Under the pieces are notes generated by a model. The model saw nothing but the letters and a program-made list of their open reading frames with translations, did no database searches and had not been told where the DNA came from. Below, piece after piece: positions 8,957 to 19,777 of a stretch of DNA of 32,304 nucleotides. The number at the start of each line of letters is the position of its first letter. Positions within the stretch are counted from its first letter, which is position 1. The stretch is taken from assembly GCA_002102555.1 (NCBI GenBank), contig MCFL01000276.1:1-32304 (forward strand). Direction: 5' to 3'. A program made the translations under genes and the position numbers. Origin of the DNA: Catenaria anguillulae PL171. Lineage: Eukaryota; Blastocladiomycota; Blastocladiomycetes; Blastocladiales; Catenariaceae.

Positions 8957-10453
8957 TTACAATGATCCCCACGGTTGGCGAGCATCCTGCGTGGGTGACA
9001 TGACGTAATCCCCTGCTTCAAAGCGAGAAACGACATGCTCCTGTATTGTTCCCACCTGATCCAATCCGGGAGCAGCGGCAAGTGTTTGCAGCGCCATTCC
9101 GCCAACACCGACGCTTGGCGCCGCATCAACAGCCTGAGCCGGCGAGTCATTCACGCCAATGTGCTCTTCGCGAATCCCATGTACCTTTCCGTCCCGCTGT
9201 CCAATCATGTCGTCCGCAAACGACTTGTCCACCGCCAAGACTTCCTGTCGCTTCTGCTGTGAGTGTCGCGCAACACGAATCAGGCGCTCAAACGACGCCT
9301 CGATAGCGATCGCGATGGCATTAACGGCTGCATTCAGGGCATTGCTTCGGACGTTTGGAACAAAGTCCAGTGTGGATGCAGCAAGCGCAAACAGCCAGAG
9401 GACGGTCAGAGCAACCGTGAGAATGGTAAATGTGCGTGTGAGTGGGTACATGAGCGATGCCTTGTTGTGACGCCGTGTTGCTGCGGATGGACGGCGACTG
9501 GACGAGCGCAGTTTGGTTGCAGTATGCAGCATTGCGGTTGACACATTGGTGAGGAGATTGGACCGGGTTCGAGACGCAAGGACGCTGATTCGCCGTGATG
9601 GTGGTAATGAGGATGGCGCCGAGTCCCCTGAGGGGGTAGCTTGAGAGCCAATTTCGGACAAGGAGCCAGAGACGGGGCACGATGATCCGTTCTCACCTGC
9701 AGAGTCGGATACCTTTGATTGACTCCCACTGGTGGTGCTGCCAACCTTTGAGATACTGCCGCTCTTGTTACTGCCGGTGCGAGGCACTTGGTGACCAAAC
9801 GGTTTTGGTCGCGTTTGGCGCACATTGACCGACAATGCCCATGCGGACGATGTCATAATCAAGAGAGGGAACAATGCCATGACCGCAATCACTGTGATTG
9901 GGGCGAATCGCCGGTTGAGCCAGTCGTCCACATCAGAATTCGGATGATGGGCCAAGTCAAAGGTCACAAAAGATGATCCGCCCTGCGCACCGAGCATACA
10001 CGCAATGCAGACTACCAGCGCAATTTGCAGTCCCCGTTTCCGCTGTGCCGGTTTCCTTGTGACAATGACGGCGCACCGCTGGCAAGTTGCATAGGTTTCC
10101 AAAGGTAACGCTACCAGAAAGGTGAAGATGTAGACAATGCGGATGGTCAAGAAGCTTGGGAGTTTCGAGCCTTCGTAAAGCATGGACCATTGGATCAAGT
10201 TGCGCAAGGCATCAGCCAATGTCAGAGCCGACGCGGCAAAGAGTAGGCGACACCGGCGGGTCATGAATTGGATTGCAGAATCATCGGCCACGAATTGATG
10301 CTGTGGCCATGCTCGGCGAAACAAGGCAAACATGCATCCGATGGAAACAATACTGCCAATGGCCGACACAATCATCGAGTTGATGAGTGTCACATCGTCA
10401 ATGATTTGGGGCGGCGGTTGAACACTTGATTGGTTGGAAGCAGCAGAAGTCAT
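8957..10453 (-). CDS. Seven-helix membrane protein, copy 3
   Basis: Uninterrupted 498-residue protein from ATG 10453. It shares with copy 2 the motifs DSAIQFMTRRC, LRNLIQW, RIVYIFTFLVALPL, TYATCQRCAV, SSAWALSVNV, YPLTRTFTIL and IEASFERLI. Helices lie near residues 23-46, 68-92, 101-124, 142-164, 183-210 and in the stretch after YPLTRTF, with a weaker one before IEASFER. The loop between helices five and six is longer than in copy 2 and very Ser/Gly/Thr-rich, as is common for regulated cytoplasmic loops. The open frame extends upstream to ATG 10714, but that stretch matches neither paralog, and starting at 10453 gives the same short N-terminus before helix one as copy 2. The tail is charged and unrelated to that of copy 2. 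Function unknown; receptor-like by topology only. Confidence 0.8.
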   Translation of the reverse strand: MTSAASNQSSVQPPPQIIDDVTLINSMIVSAIGSIVSIGCMFALFRRAWPQHQFVADDSAIQFMTRRCRLLFAASALTLADALRNLIQWSMLYEGSKLPSFLTIRIVYIFTFLVALPLETYATCQRCAVIVTRKPAQRKRGLQIALVVCIACMLGAQGGSSFVTFDLAHHPNSDVDDWLNRRFAPITVIAVMALFPLLIMTSSAWALSVNVRQTRPKPFGHQVPRTGSNKSGSISKVGSTTSGSQSKVSDSAGENGSSCPVSGSLSEIGSQATPSGDSAPSSLPPSRRISVLASRTRSNLLTNVSTAMLHTATKLRSSSRRPSAATRRHNKASLMYPLTRTFTILTVALTVLWLFALAASTLDFVPNVRSNALNAAVNAIAIAIEASFERLIRVARHSQQKRQEVLAVDKSFADDMIGQRDGKVHGIREEHIGVNDSPAQAVDAAPSVGVGGMALQTLAAAPGLDQVGTIQEHVVSRFEAGDYVMSPTQDARQPWGSL

Positions 10454-11410
10454 GGCAAGAAGGGTTGCTGTGTGATTCGACCCGGATGGAGCTGATTGCA
10501 TGGGGCAATTATTCAGGTGCGTGCCACCAATTGGCCTCCCGGTCGTTGGCGACGCATTTCGCGATGAGGACGGTGCGAACACTGGACAAATGTGCATTGA
10601 GTTCATGGGTTCGCCTGTACACACAAGCCAGCTCAGGCAGGCACACCGGCCCAAGTTCCCAAACCCGAAGAGACCCTCAAATAAGTACATACTAGTTGCG
10701 AATTGATGCCACATCGCTTTGGTGGTTGTGAGTGAGGCAAAGCTTCAATGTGGATACAGATTAGTTACGGCTGAACCTCACCCCGTCTCATACACTCGCA
10801 TATCACGCAGGTTGTTGACATTTGCTTGTGTCAGTGTCATAGTGGTAGTTGCCCGACCATGCTCAGACGATGTTTTCAAATAGACGGTCTTGGTCGGAAG
10901 AAAGCAGCAAGCGGGAATCGGCGCGGCTTCCACTGCCCAAAAGTCGATGGGCAAAGAACAGCCAATGATCCACGATAGTAAGAAATATAGGACTCCGGCC
11001 AATACGAACACTTCACTGCAGAATAAGCGGCCGATTGGTATTGGACTCCCATTGCCCTAAATTGGTGCAATTCTCGCGACTCTCCAGGACCGCAACTTCC
11101 GCGAGACCCATGCGGCTTAATGCAAAGTAGGTCTCTCCGAGGCAGGCAGACTGGTTGCTGTACTACGTAAGGTAGCAAACTCAGGGGATGGGATTGCGTC
11201 GCCTTTTTGATGGGTCCAAAGAACCGTTGGCCTCGGTGATGTGCATGCATTCCGCGCTGTGCTCACGTGAATCGTTGCCGTAAAGCTGTCATCTTGGGGA
11301 TCAAAACTGTCTCATGGTCGCTGACCACCCAAGCGTCTTTTCGCCTGTGAAAGAATCGTCACTCCACATAGGGAATCTTCCATGAACGCTCACGCTTGTG
11401 TATGCCCAAA
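10454..11410. other. Divergent intergenic region (seven-helix copy 3 / FGH)
   Basis: About 950 bp between divergent starts. No convincing gene. CCAAT-like motifs occur near 10962 (plus) and 11033 (inverted, GATTGG). An upstream frame of the membrane gene covers 10454-10714; a 5'-UTR or an unrecognised first exon there cannot be excluded. Confidence 0.4.
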
Positions 11411-12339
11411 ATGACCGCCGCTCTGACCCAACTCAGCTCCTCAAAGTGCTTTGATGGCCACGTCCTCAAGTACCGCCATGCCTCGGCCACGCTCGGATGC
11501 GACATGCAGTTTTCCGTGTTCCTGCCGAGCGCAGCCGCCGGTGGCCCCGTCCCGGCCCTCATCTTTCTTTCCGGCTTGACCTGCAACGAAGACAACTTCA
11601 TCACCAAGGCCGGTGCGTGCCAGTATGCCAGCAAGCACGGTGTGGCGCTCGTGTGTCCTGATTCTTCGCCACGCGGCGTCAACTGCAAGGACGACAAGGA
11701 GACGTGGGATTTCGGCGAAGGAGCGTCATACTATGTGGATGCCACGACCGATGAGTACAAGAAGCATTACCAAATGTACTCGTACGTGACGGACGAGTTT
11801 TACAACCAAGTCATTGGCGCTTTGCCCATTGTACGTGTGTGCTCACGTCAACTCGCCTTCCATCCCAAGACATGCACTCACCCTTTTTTTGATCCCTGGC
11901 TCAGGACAAGTCACGCATCTCGCTCTTTGGCCACTCTGTCGGCGGGCACGGCGCGCTCACGATTGGCCTTCGCAACCCAACCAAGTTTCGCTCCATCTCG
12001 GCATTTGCGCCCATGAGCAACCCGACCAACTGCGCTTGGGGCCAAAAGGCATTCACACGCTTCCTCGGCGATTCCGATCCGTCGCTTTGGTCAATGTACG
12101 ACGCTACGCTGCTCGCCGAGGCCTACGCGGGACCCAAGGTGGACGTGCTGATTGATCAAGGGTCCAAGGACAACTTTTTGGCCGAGTATTTGCACACGAG
12201 CAAGGTGGTGGAAGCCATGAAGGCCAACGACAAGATCAATGTCGAGTATCGGCTGAGGGACGGGTATGATCATGGGTACTGGTACATTCAGTCGTTTGTG
12301 GAGGAGCACATCAAGTGGCATGTGGAGAGGTTGGCTTAG
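11411..12339 (+). CDS. S-formylglutathione hydrolase (esterase D family)
   Basis: Hydrolyses S-formylglutathione to formate and glutathione, the second step of glutathione-dependent formaldehyde detoxification, in the cytosol. Exons 11411-11830 and 11905-12339, with a 74-nt phase-0 intron (GTACGT donor, GGCTCAG acceptor), give 284 residues, close to human ESD at about 282. Signature blocks align along the whole length: LIFLSGLTCNEDNFI, PDSSPRG, WDFGEGASYYVDAT, MYSYVTDEF, SLFGHSVGGHGAL, SAFAPMSNP, CAWGQKAF, DVLIDQG and GYDHGYW. The catalytic triad should be Ser151 in GHSVGGHG, the Asp in the LIDQGSKD block and His263 in GYDHGYW. A second in-frame ATG lies at 11402; 11411 was chosen for its A at -3 and its fit to the usual N-terminus. 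Neighbours appear unrelated. Confidence 0.95.
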
Positions 12340-12600
12340 GATCTTGCAGGACAAAGGCTTTTGATTTGAATGTTTGGATTAACATGTTGCTAATCAATCA
12401 AAAATCAACTGGTGAGCCTATCGCCATTTGAGAACGGGGCGATATCGAGGACATCATACTGAAAGAAATGCCGACTGCCATGCCCAGCTCGACAAGTTGA
12501 CGAGAACATATCATGTACAAAGAACCGCGCATACCGCGCATTGATCGATCCGGGCTCGCTCGAGTCCTCTCGGTTCAGGAACGCCACAACCCTGCCACTC

Positions 12601-13506
12601 TTACCCGCACTTACATCGCTCCTGCCTGGCCGTGCAGCGAAGGTACGCCACACACGCAGCTGATAGCTCAATCGTACCATTGGCAGGAGCGGCCAAGAGC
12701 CAAACACTCACGGCCCTGTTTTTCTTGATGCCCACGGCCTGAATCGCTGACGCCGAAACGGCAAAGGACCCAGGGCGGAACACTTGAATCATTCAATCAA
12801 GGACGGCAACGTGACTCGAACGGCTACTAACAGCGGCAGCGGCGGCAAGCTGACTGAGCCAGGGGTGGGAAATCCACAGGACGCTCGAGAGTTGTTGACC
12901 CTGTCTCGCCGCAAACCACCATTGAAGTATGTCGACATGACCATGCGATGCAGCCACGACCGCGCCTCCTTCTGAACGTGCTTGGTGAGACAACCGGGAC
13001 GCCAGCAGTATGCCCTATCAATCAAGAGTGGACGCCTTCTTTGTTCCACCTTTGCATGCAACCAAAAGGATGTTGGATAATTTTTCCACAGGGGGCCAAG
13101 TCTTTACACTGAGCATCAAGATCTCGAGCTTGCCGACAGAGTCAAGCTCGGCAGCCGCCAATATGCACGACAACTACAAGGGACGCGAGTCGTAGTAACC
13201 CTCTGGATTTGCGTCATTTGTACAGTTCCTCCACCAACAGCCGCCACATGGTGACACTGTGCTCCGCGGCAAGCTTCATACAGTCTTCAATCTCGTCATC
13301 TTCGAATAGAAATAACCGGTGCGCAGACATGACATGACATGGGCGTGTCCAGAACGCGTTTCAGCGTAACCGTTTTGTATGTCGTGACAGGGTATGCAGG
13401 CGGGTCCTTGGTCGCCATCACGCTCGAAATATCCATTCCAAACACCCGCAAACGTACCCAAAGTCGCCAGATTGCACCTACAGACTCGATGCACCCAGTT
13501 TGACAT
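12601..13506 (-). pseudogene. Decayed, 5'-truncated copy of the ankyrin-like family
   Basis: Fragments in several frames match the C-terminal half of the intact proteins at 20275-22272 and 23848-25821. Matches in order: a SGHAHVM segment near 13340, EDCMKLAAEH--TMWRLL near 13250, SCILAAAE--S-GKLEILML near 13150, VACKGGTKKA near 13050, LLID near 13010, AASHGHVDILQWW near 12930, and SASAIQAVGIKK then ELSAACVAYL near 12640-12750. At least three frame changes and several stops interrupt it. One stop is a TGA where the intact copy at 20275-22272 has Trp (HVAALDW against HVAVLD-stop). The first ~390 residues of the intact family are missing. A (GACAT)x3 run at 13326-13340 sits inside it. Damage is mixed in kind (shifts both ways plus a nonsense change), so this is a true pseudogene rather than sequencing noise. 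Confidence 0.8.
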
Positions 13507-13803
13507 TGCTTGAATTCATGACCCAAAGGACGCGTTGGTCTCACTCTTGTTTCCAGATGTAACATGTAATCGACGCCACCCACTTGCTGTGGCGGCAGCG
13601 CGGTTTCTCGGCTGGCGTACGCGTGCACGGTCGTGGCATATTACGGTCGCACATGAGAGCGGGGTTTCAGGAATGTGGCGGCGCCAGTATATGTCGCAGT
13701 GCCAACGTCGTCATGCCCACGTTGGCGAAACTGGGTGCAACCTCGACAGCGCCCACATCACTGCTTCAAGCTGTGGCGATTCTCAAATACAAATGACCAC
13801 CTA

Positions 13804-13814
13804 CCCCCCCCCCC
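13804..13814 (+). repeat. C11 homopolymer
   Basis: Eleven consecutive C residues about 100 bp upstream of the lectin gene start, followed by CTCCC. A likely slippage site. Confidence 0.8.
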
Positions 13815-13912
13815 TCCCGACGACGTTTTGCTCGTCTGAGTTGATTTTTCGCTCACGAATGCCTGTCTGGGAGCTTGCGACTCGCCAGTACCTATGTTTG
13901 ATCAAAGCAACC

Positions 13913-15070
13913 ATGGTTACACTAATGTTGTCTCTCAAGCTCATTCTTCTTTTGGCCGTTTTGGCTATTGGCCACGTCGCCGCCGCGACACCAACTGGCG
14001 AGCTGCCGTCCACCAATTCGACCGCTCCGCCCACGGCTCGACTTGACAACTCGACCACAATGGTGTCTCCACCATCGAGCCGCCACCGAGATGGCAATTC
14101 CACTGAGTGGTCGGACGACCGTCCACCAAGGAAACCTGCCGTGCGGTTCAGACCTTGGTATGTGCCTGTTAACGACCTGGATCCAATCAGCATTCCAATC
14201 GCTCATTTTTTCGGGCGCCCCTCAGGGACGGCTGCATGATCAACGGCGCAACACGTCGTTGCGTGGATGTCGAGCAAAGTCGCAAAAATTGGCAAACGGC
14301 CGATGCACAAATGTGGTCATGCAACCACAACCCGATTGCTCAAGTACGTTTCTTTTTGCTTGGCTGTCTCTCAGGATTCAAGTTGTGCTCACGTCTCATC
14401 CATGATTGCACAGCGCATTACCTTGTCCCCAATGAACCCCCAACACAGCAATGCCGTCGTCACTCTTGCAGTTGCCAGGGCTGCGCCAAGTGACAGGAGT
14501 TACTGTCTAGATGTTCCTGGCGGAGTACGCTTTACGATTTCATCTCCCACGTGCTTTTCACAGGAAGCTAGATGCTCACATTCGATTGCAAACTAACTCG
14601 TGCAATCTGGCTCGGCTCAGCATGCATATGAAGGTCAGATCGTTCGTTGGTGGGAATGGTACGCTGCCCATTACCTTCATGGTTTCCCTTTGGCCGTTTT
14701 CCCACACTCGATCTAATGTGGCTCCAACTTACTTGCATTTTCCACCCACCCACCTGCCCACCTGCAGCAACGATTCCGCTGCACAACTTTGGCACAGGAA
14801 TCTTGACTCGGATGGCAAACGGACACTTTTAAGTCCATACAATGGCAGGCATTTGTGTCTTGATCCTGAAGCTGGTGCGTCACCAATCTTCTGTGCATAC
14901 AACACACATTCTCTCGGGTGTTGACTAACGTCATATTGCGTACTTGTCCTATCACAGGCTGGGAGGGCGATCGGAACGGCCAGCGTCTGCGTTTGTGGCG
15001 CTGCTTGCCTGACAATTCGGTCCACCAATTCTGGGTGGAAGATTGGAATTCAGGTCATTGTGGGGCATAG
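13913..15070 (+). CDS. Secreted ricin-B-type (beta-trefoil) lectin, six exons
   Basis: Proposed exons 13913-14157, 14226-14343, 14414-14524, 14621-14658, 14768-14874 and 14958-15070 give 243 residues with all phases consistent. Introns (64-110 nt class) have GTATGT, GTACGT, GTACGC or GTGCGT donors and CAG acceptors; the third has an ACTAAC branch-like site. Residues 1-24 form a signal peptide (hydrophobic LKLILLLAVLAIG, then AAA-T). A Ser/Thr/Pro-rich linker with three Asn-Ser-Thr glycosylation sequons (near 35, 46 and 62) follows. From about residue 83 there are three trefoil-like units with CVDV, CLDV and CLDP starts, SAAQLW and VHQFW as QxW-type motifs, and paired cysteines. Such domains bind galactose or other sugars. 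No catalytic toxin domain is attached. Likely an extracellular or wall-associated carbohydrate-binding protein; the ligand is unknown. The fourth exon is only 38 nt. Confidence 0.75.
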
Positions 15071-15436
15071 TATTTATCGTCATGGCCATTGAGAGCTGTT
15101 GCGGTTTGGATTGCCGCGTTTGAAGCTGTCATCAAGAATTTTCCCATAAATTTTCATAAATCGAATGTGCATCGATTGTTGTTTTCACCGACTTGTTGGT
15201 TGATGATTCTCGGGCGGACACCATGTCTAGTTATCTCCCACTGGCAAGTCATATTTATGCTACACCAACCATCGGGAACACAGAAGGCCATCTAGGATCT
15301 ACAACGAAGCATGCAGAGAGCAAAAACAGACGATTCTCATGCACGCAATCAAATAATGCAAGGGTCGCACTGCCACTATCGCCTCCTGCCCATATCCTGC
15401 CCACATCTCCCTCATTGCGCAACGACCATGTCCATT
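15071..15436. other. Convergent 3' flanks
   Basis: Space between the stop of the lectin gene (+) and the 3' end of the F-box-like copy A (-). AT-rich around 15130-15180; no gene seen. Confidence 0.4.
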
Positions 15437-17138
15437 CTAACTCGCGCTTCGCTTCCCACTGACCCATTCGAGGGAGACGATCGACTCGACCATATCGGAA
15501 ATCCGACATGTGCTGCCTGAGAAAAGACGTGCCAACGCTACACACACATTCGTCACAAGTTCGTGAGGGAGCGTCCAATGTACCAAAATCAACGACTTGA
15601 AAAAGGGTCAACAGCCACAGAGTACCTTTGGACAAAAGCTCCTCAGGCTTGGAACTCTTTTGCAACAATTCCGACGCAAACCGGACGTGCTTCCCACGCA
15701 GTAGCGCCTGTAGTAGGCTTGCGAGCTCATCCTCATTGTAGACCAAGTCACTGTGCTCGATGATGAATGGCACCAAATCGACAAAACTCGGGTCCAAATC
15801 CAGATAGGCCGCCACCTTGGCGCAGAAGCCATCGTCGAGAGCGATCGCAATGCCTGACTTGTTGGCGGCAATGTGCTGCTCATCAAACAAGTGGAACAGC
15901 TCAAGAAACAACGGGTAGCTCGCCTTGCTTGTCACGGGCAGCCTCTTGCAAACAACGACAATCACTTGGTTGGCACGGAATACGGTCGTTGGGCTCACGA
16001 CCTGCACAAGTTGCCATCCATGGCCCGTCATCCATTCGAGCTGCCTCTTGACACGACGATCCAGTGCTTGGGCGTGATCCCCTAACAAGGTCAAGTACGG
16101 CAACAGCTCCAACGACATGTTTGCCAGCTGCGGCAAGTTGAATGTTCTGCCCATCACCTCGTTCATGTTGATCTTGAATCAGTCCACAAGGTATTGCGCA
16201 ACGTCGATGCGCCAGTAAACCAATGCGAGCCAGACTAGGTACTCGGCAAACGTCATGCGAAACTCGCCGTCGGTTTCGGGAGCAAACGATTGGCCAAATC
16301 CAAAGAAATTGTCCATATCCTTGGCGTAGTTGCCAATGGAGGCCACTTGGCAGAGCTTGCGGGCAGCGTTCTTGAGCTGGAGCGAGTCGGTCACGACGAG
16401 AGACCAGCGTAATGGGGACGCAGCGTGTTGCATTGAGGTGAGAATGGCCTGATGGCCACGAATCATGCAAATCAAATGGTCCAGAGTCTGGTCAATGCGC
16501 GCAAGGTCACCCGTGACAATAAAGTGCGAGGCGTAAATGCATGCGAGCAAGACCCTGTGCAGCGCCAATTCCGTCGGCCACTCCTTCTGGCGATGAAGCG
16601 ACTGCTCGATGAATGCAGGCAGCGACTGCTTGATCTGCACGGTAGTCGCCTTGCCGTGGCGTGACCGGCCCAGCAGCCATTTGCGCGTCGCTGCATGAAT
16701 CAAGAACTGGTACACTTGAGAGCACTGCGGATTCGTTTGGTTGGCGGGCGATGACGTGGCACGCAAGATGGCTTGAAGAGGGTGGTCGTTGCTTTCGTTG
16801 CTGTCGTTGCTCGTGCGCGTGAATGCCGCGTGCGGAGAGAGGTTGACATTGCCAAAATGGAGCTTGTAGACTCCTGGGCTGTTGAAGTCGCCTTCAAAGT
16901 GGATGATGTCTCCTTCATTGAATTGAGCGTCTTCCGATTCGTCGAGGGCGGACGCTTGTACACTTGAAAGAAGATCACAGGCAAATGACATGCGCCAGTA
17001 CTTGTCGAGCAGCGGCGTAGACTGGAAGAGTCTTGACAAGAACTTTGTTGAGGACGGCACGAACGATGACAAACGACGCGTTAAGGCGAGCGTGGAAACC
17101 CAAACCTCGGGTGGGATCAGGTTGGCAGATGGATTCAT
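15437..17138 (-). pseudogene. F-box-like tandem paralog, copy A (in-frame TGA)
   Basis: Paralog of the gene at 17371-19777. Shared blocks include an LxPxEVW/EIW N-terminus, DHPLQA-LR-TS-P-N-T-P-C--VY-FL, ACIYA/STHF, ASPLRWSL, RMTF-EYLVWLAL-YWR-DVAQ-LVD and LD-SF-D-VPF-I-H--LV. The frame is open from ATG 17138 except for one TGA at 16179-16181, codon 320, exactly where copy B has Arg encoded by CGA; a C-to-T change explains it. Homology continues in the same frame past the stop (NEVMGRTFNLPQL against RDVMERVWNLPKL). An intron at 15517-15625 (GTACTC donor, CTCAG acceptor) is expected by comparison with copy B, after which the frame stops within 27 codons, lacking the roughly 300 residues found in copy B. 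Both features point to a decaying duplicate, though readthrough or a sequencing error at the TGA is possible. Confidence 0.7.
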
Positions 17139-17370
17139 GTCGTGGTGGCAGTTGAGTAATGTGAACTGGATATTGCGCAGAGTAGAGTAAACTTATGAAG
17201 CGGCTTCATTCGCGTCCGTAACGGCTGCTCGCCAGTCCATGGCACGGTGCAATCGGCGCGATACACTTCCCACCATGCAAGCGATCTACAAACTTTCTGG
17301 CGCCGTGCACCATTCACAAGGCAGTGTGTCCAGCAAAGAGACAATGCAAACAGGAAACATAGGTAGAATC
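17139..17370. other. Intergenic spacer between tandem F-box-like genes
   Basis: About 230 bp holding the 3' end of copy B and the promoter of copy A on the minus strand. No gene. Confidence 0.5.
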
Positions 17371-19777
17371 TCATCTCCTCTTGTCCATCAATCTTGCCCG
17401 CGAATCGTCACCCCAATATGGAAGGGCCACCTCTTGTTCTTGTACCACCTTTTCCACAGCATCCCATCCGACCGCCTCCACCATTCGCCTCAGCTCCCGC
17501 TCAACCACCTCCTTTGACACATCCTGCGGGCTCGGCTTGGCCACCGCCCAGATCCAAAACGGAAGTCCTTGAGCCGTTTGCCACGGAACCAAGACTCGTG
17601 CGAGATGGATACGTGCGAGTTGTACGAACGCAAACACCATGTCGGGTAGCTCGTCAACGGCGGGCAATGTGAGCGAGCGCGGAAAAAAGTCGAGCGATGG
17701 AAGAACGATTGCCGATGTGAGCAGCGAGACAAGGCGAGTGTGTGACTGCACGTTGACGGTTGATTGGCTTGGGTCGGAAAAGTAGCGTGCAACGAGCTGG
17801 TTAATCGTCTTGCGAACACCGCAAAGATCCAGAGCAGGTTGAGTGATGGGTGGTGAGACAAGGAGCAGCAAATGCGCGCACAGGACGATGGGGGCAGGCA
17901 TGGCAGGTGGCGGTTTACCGTCGAGGAATGACCACAAGGGATTTGGCGACAACGACATTTCGAGATGTTGAAAAAGTGTGCCGAGAAGGTAAAGGAGGTC
18001 AGGGAGCGACTCGGATTCACGGTTGGGTGGGACCATAGTGCCAGTAAGCAACTGCCGCAAGAAATTGTGAAAGAGCACAACGCAGTCGAGTTTCGGACCG
18101 CTGGGAAGCGTGTGAGAGATATCAACGAGGCGGGACAGGTGTGCATAAGGGAGACAGCATGAAGATGAGCCGAGCAGCCTTGTCCAATCAATTGGTATTG
18201 CTAGTGATGGCCCAATGTTGAAGAGCGCCGCGAAGAGATGATAATTGGTGGTTTTACAGAGGCTGCGGATGTCTGCTTCAAGCAAGTCACAGAACCCTAG
18301 AATTGCCGAGATGTAATACATGAAGGTAAAGCAGGAATATGAAAAATGCCGCAAAGATACACATACCCTGCAAGAGCAACCTGCTGGGAGATAGTGACCG
18401 AGACACCAAATCCTTTGCGAGTCCAAGTTGTCCACATCGCACAAGAGCCATCAGCAAACGGACCTGCTCATCTTTCCGTCGAACCAACTCGGCGTGATCA
18501 ATCACAAATGGGACCGCATCCAAAAAGCTTGAGTCGAGTTCGACAAACGCAGCCACCTTGTTGCACAGCCCGAGATCAAAAATGGGTCGAAGAGTTGACT
18601 TACTGGTGGCCAAAGCGCTATGCGCAGTGTACTGCGACAACAGCCTGACAAGCGACGGGTAGCTTTCCTTGGACACTTGGGACACAGAGCACCAATCTTG
18701 GAGGCGAAAGCGGATTGGGTGGAAATCGAGATGCAGGTCACGCTTCACATTCCATCCATGGCTCTTCATCCACTCGACTTGCAGAATCATTTGGTTCCAA
18801 AAGCCTGGGTCCGCTTGAGCTTCCTGAAGCCGCGGTAGCGACCAAAGCACACTCTCGACAAGCTTGGGCAAGTTCCACACTCGCTCCATCACATCCCTCA
18901 CGTCCACATCCAATCGATCCACCAGGCACTGTGCCACATCGACCCGCCAGTAAAACAGTGCCAACCAAACCAAATACTCGGGAAATGTCATGCGAAACGG
19001 TAAATCGTCATCGGGATGATTGCCAAACTCGGCGTAGAACCAGAGGTGCCAACAATAAAGGCCGATTTCAGCCTGCTCGCAAAATGCGCGGGCGGCATTG
19101 CCAAGGGCCAGAGAGTCGACGGCAGCAAGCGACCAGCGCAATGGCGAGGCAGCTTGGCGCGGTGCAGAGAGCGAGACGCTGCTTGGGAGCAGCCCGAGGA
19201 GCAGGTCGAGGGCATGCGCAAGCTTGCCGGTATCGCCAATGTGGACAAAGTGCGTCGAGTAGATGCAAGCGACAACAATCGGATCAAGCGCCGTCTCCCC
19301 GTCCCATGTCGATTGGTCGTACAAGGACTGCTCAACGAGCTCGGCAAGCGATTGGTCGGCAGGCATGCAATCCAATTGTGGCTGCGAGCCAAGGATGGCG
19401 GAAAGAGTGTCATGATGCAGCAAAAAGTCGTAGACCAGGGCGCATTCGGGCCGGGTGCGGTTGAGCGGAGCCGAGGTGATGCGCAGTAGCGCTTGCAGCG
19501 GGTGATCTTGATGGTCTTCGTTGACATGGACAAGTCGCTCATGAGGTGTGAGGTCGCCAAGGAGATTGCTATCCGGGTAATTATCATCGTGATCGTAGAG
19601 GGCCAAGAGCAGGTAATGTGCAATGCGTCGCCGTGGCCAAAGGCGCAAGTGATGATAAGCGTCAACCAGGTCGGCCAAAAACCGAGTGGCCGCCTGCAGC
19701 GACGGGGACAAGGTCGCCAAGCCCAAGATGGGGATCCAAATCTCGGTCGGGAGCAGACTGCATGCATGTGAGCTCAT
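17371..19777 (-). CDS. F-box-like tandem paralog, copy B (intact)
   Basis: Exons 18367-19777 and 17371-18296, with a 70-nt phase-1 intron (GTATGT donor, TTCTAG acceptor), give 778 residues. The N-terminus (LLPTEIWIPILGLATLSPSLQAATRFLADLV) resembles an F-box (LPxEIW--I---L) but lacks a strong match over its second half. The rest is rich in Leu, Trp and hydrophobic helices with no domain I recognise; repeated helical stretches (VVACIYSTHF, ASPLRWSL, MTFPEYLVWLALFYWRVDVAQ) suggest a helical-repeat fold. No signal peptide. The ATG at 19777 is the first in frame. The intact partner of copy A lies immediately downstream, so the pair arose by tandem duplication. If the F-box reading is right it would act in an SCF ubiquitin ligase; that is inference. 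Confidence 0.65.

Noticed and set aside
10454-10714. N-terminal extension of seven-helix copy 3 to ATG 10714
   Set aside because: Not shared with the paralogs, which begin just before helix one; more likely 5'-UTR.
13535-13912. Upstream in-frame extension of the lectin gene
   Set aside because: It would bury the signal peptide inside the protein and passes through a C11 run; ATG 13913 directly precedes a normal signal peptide.
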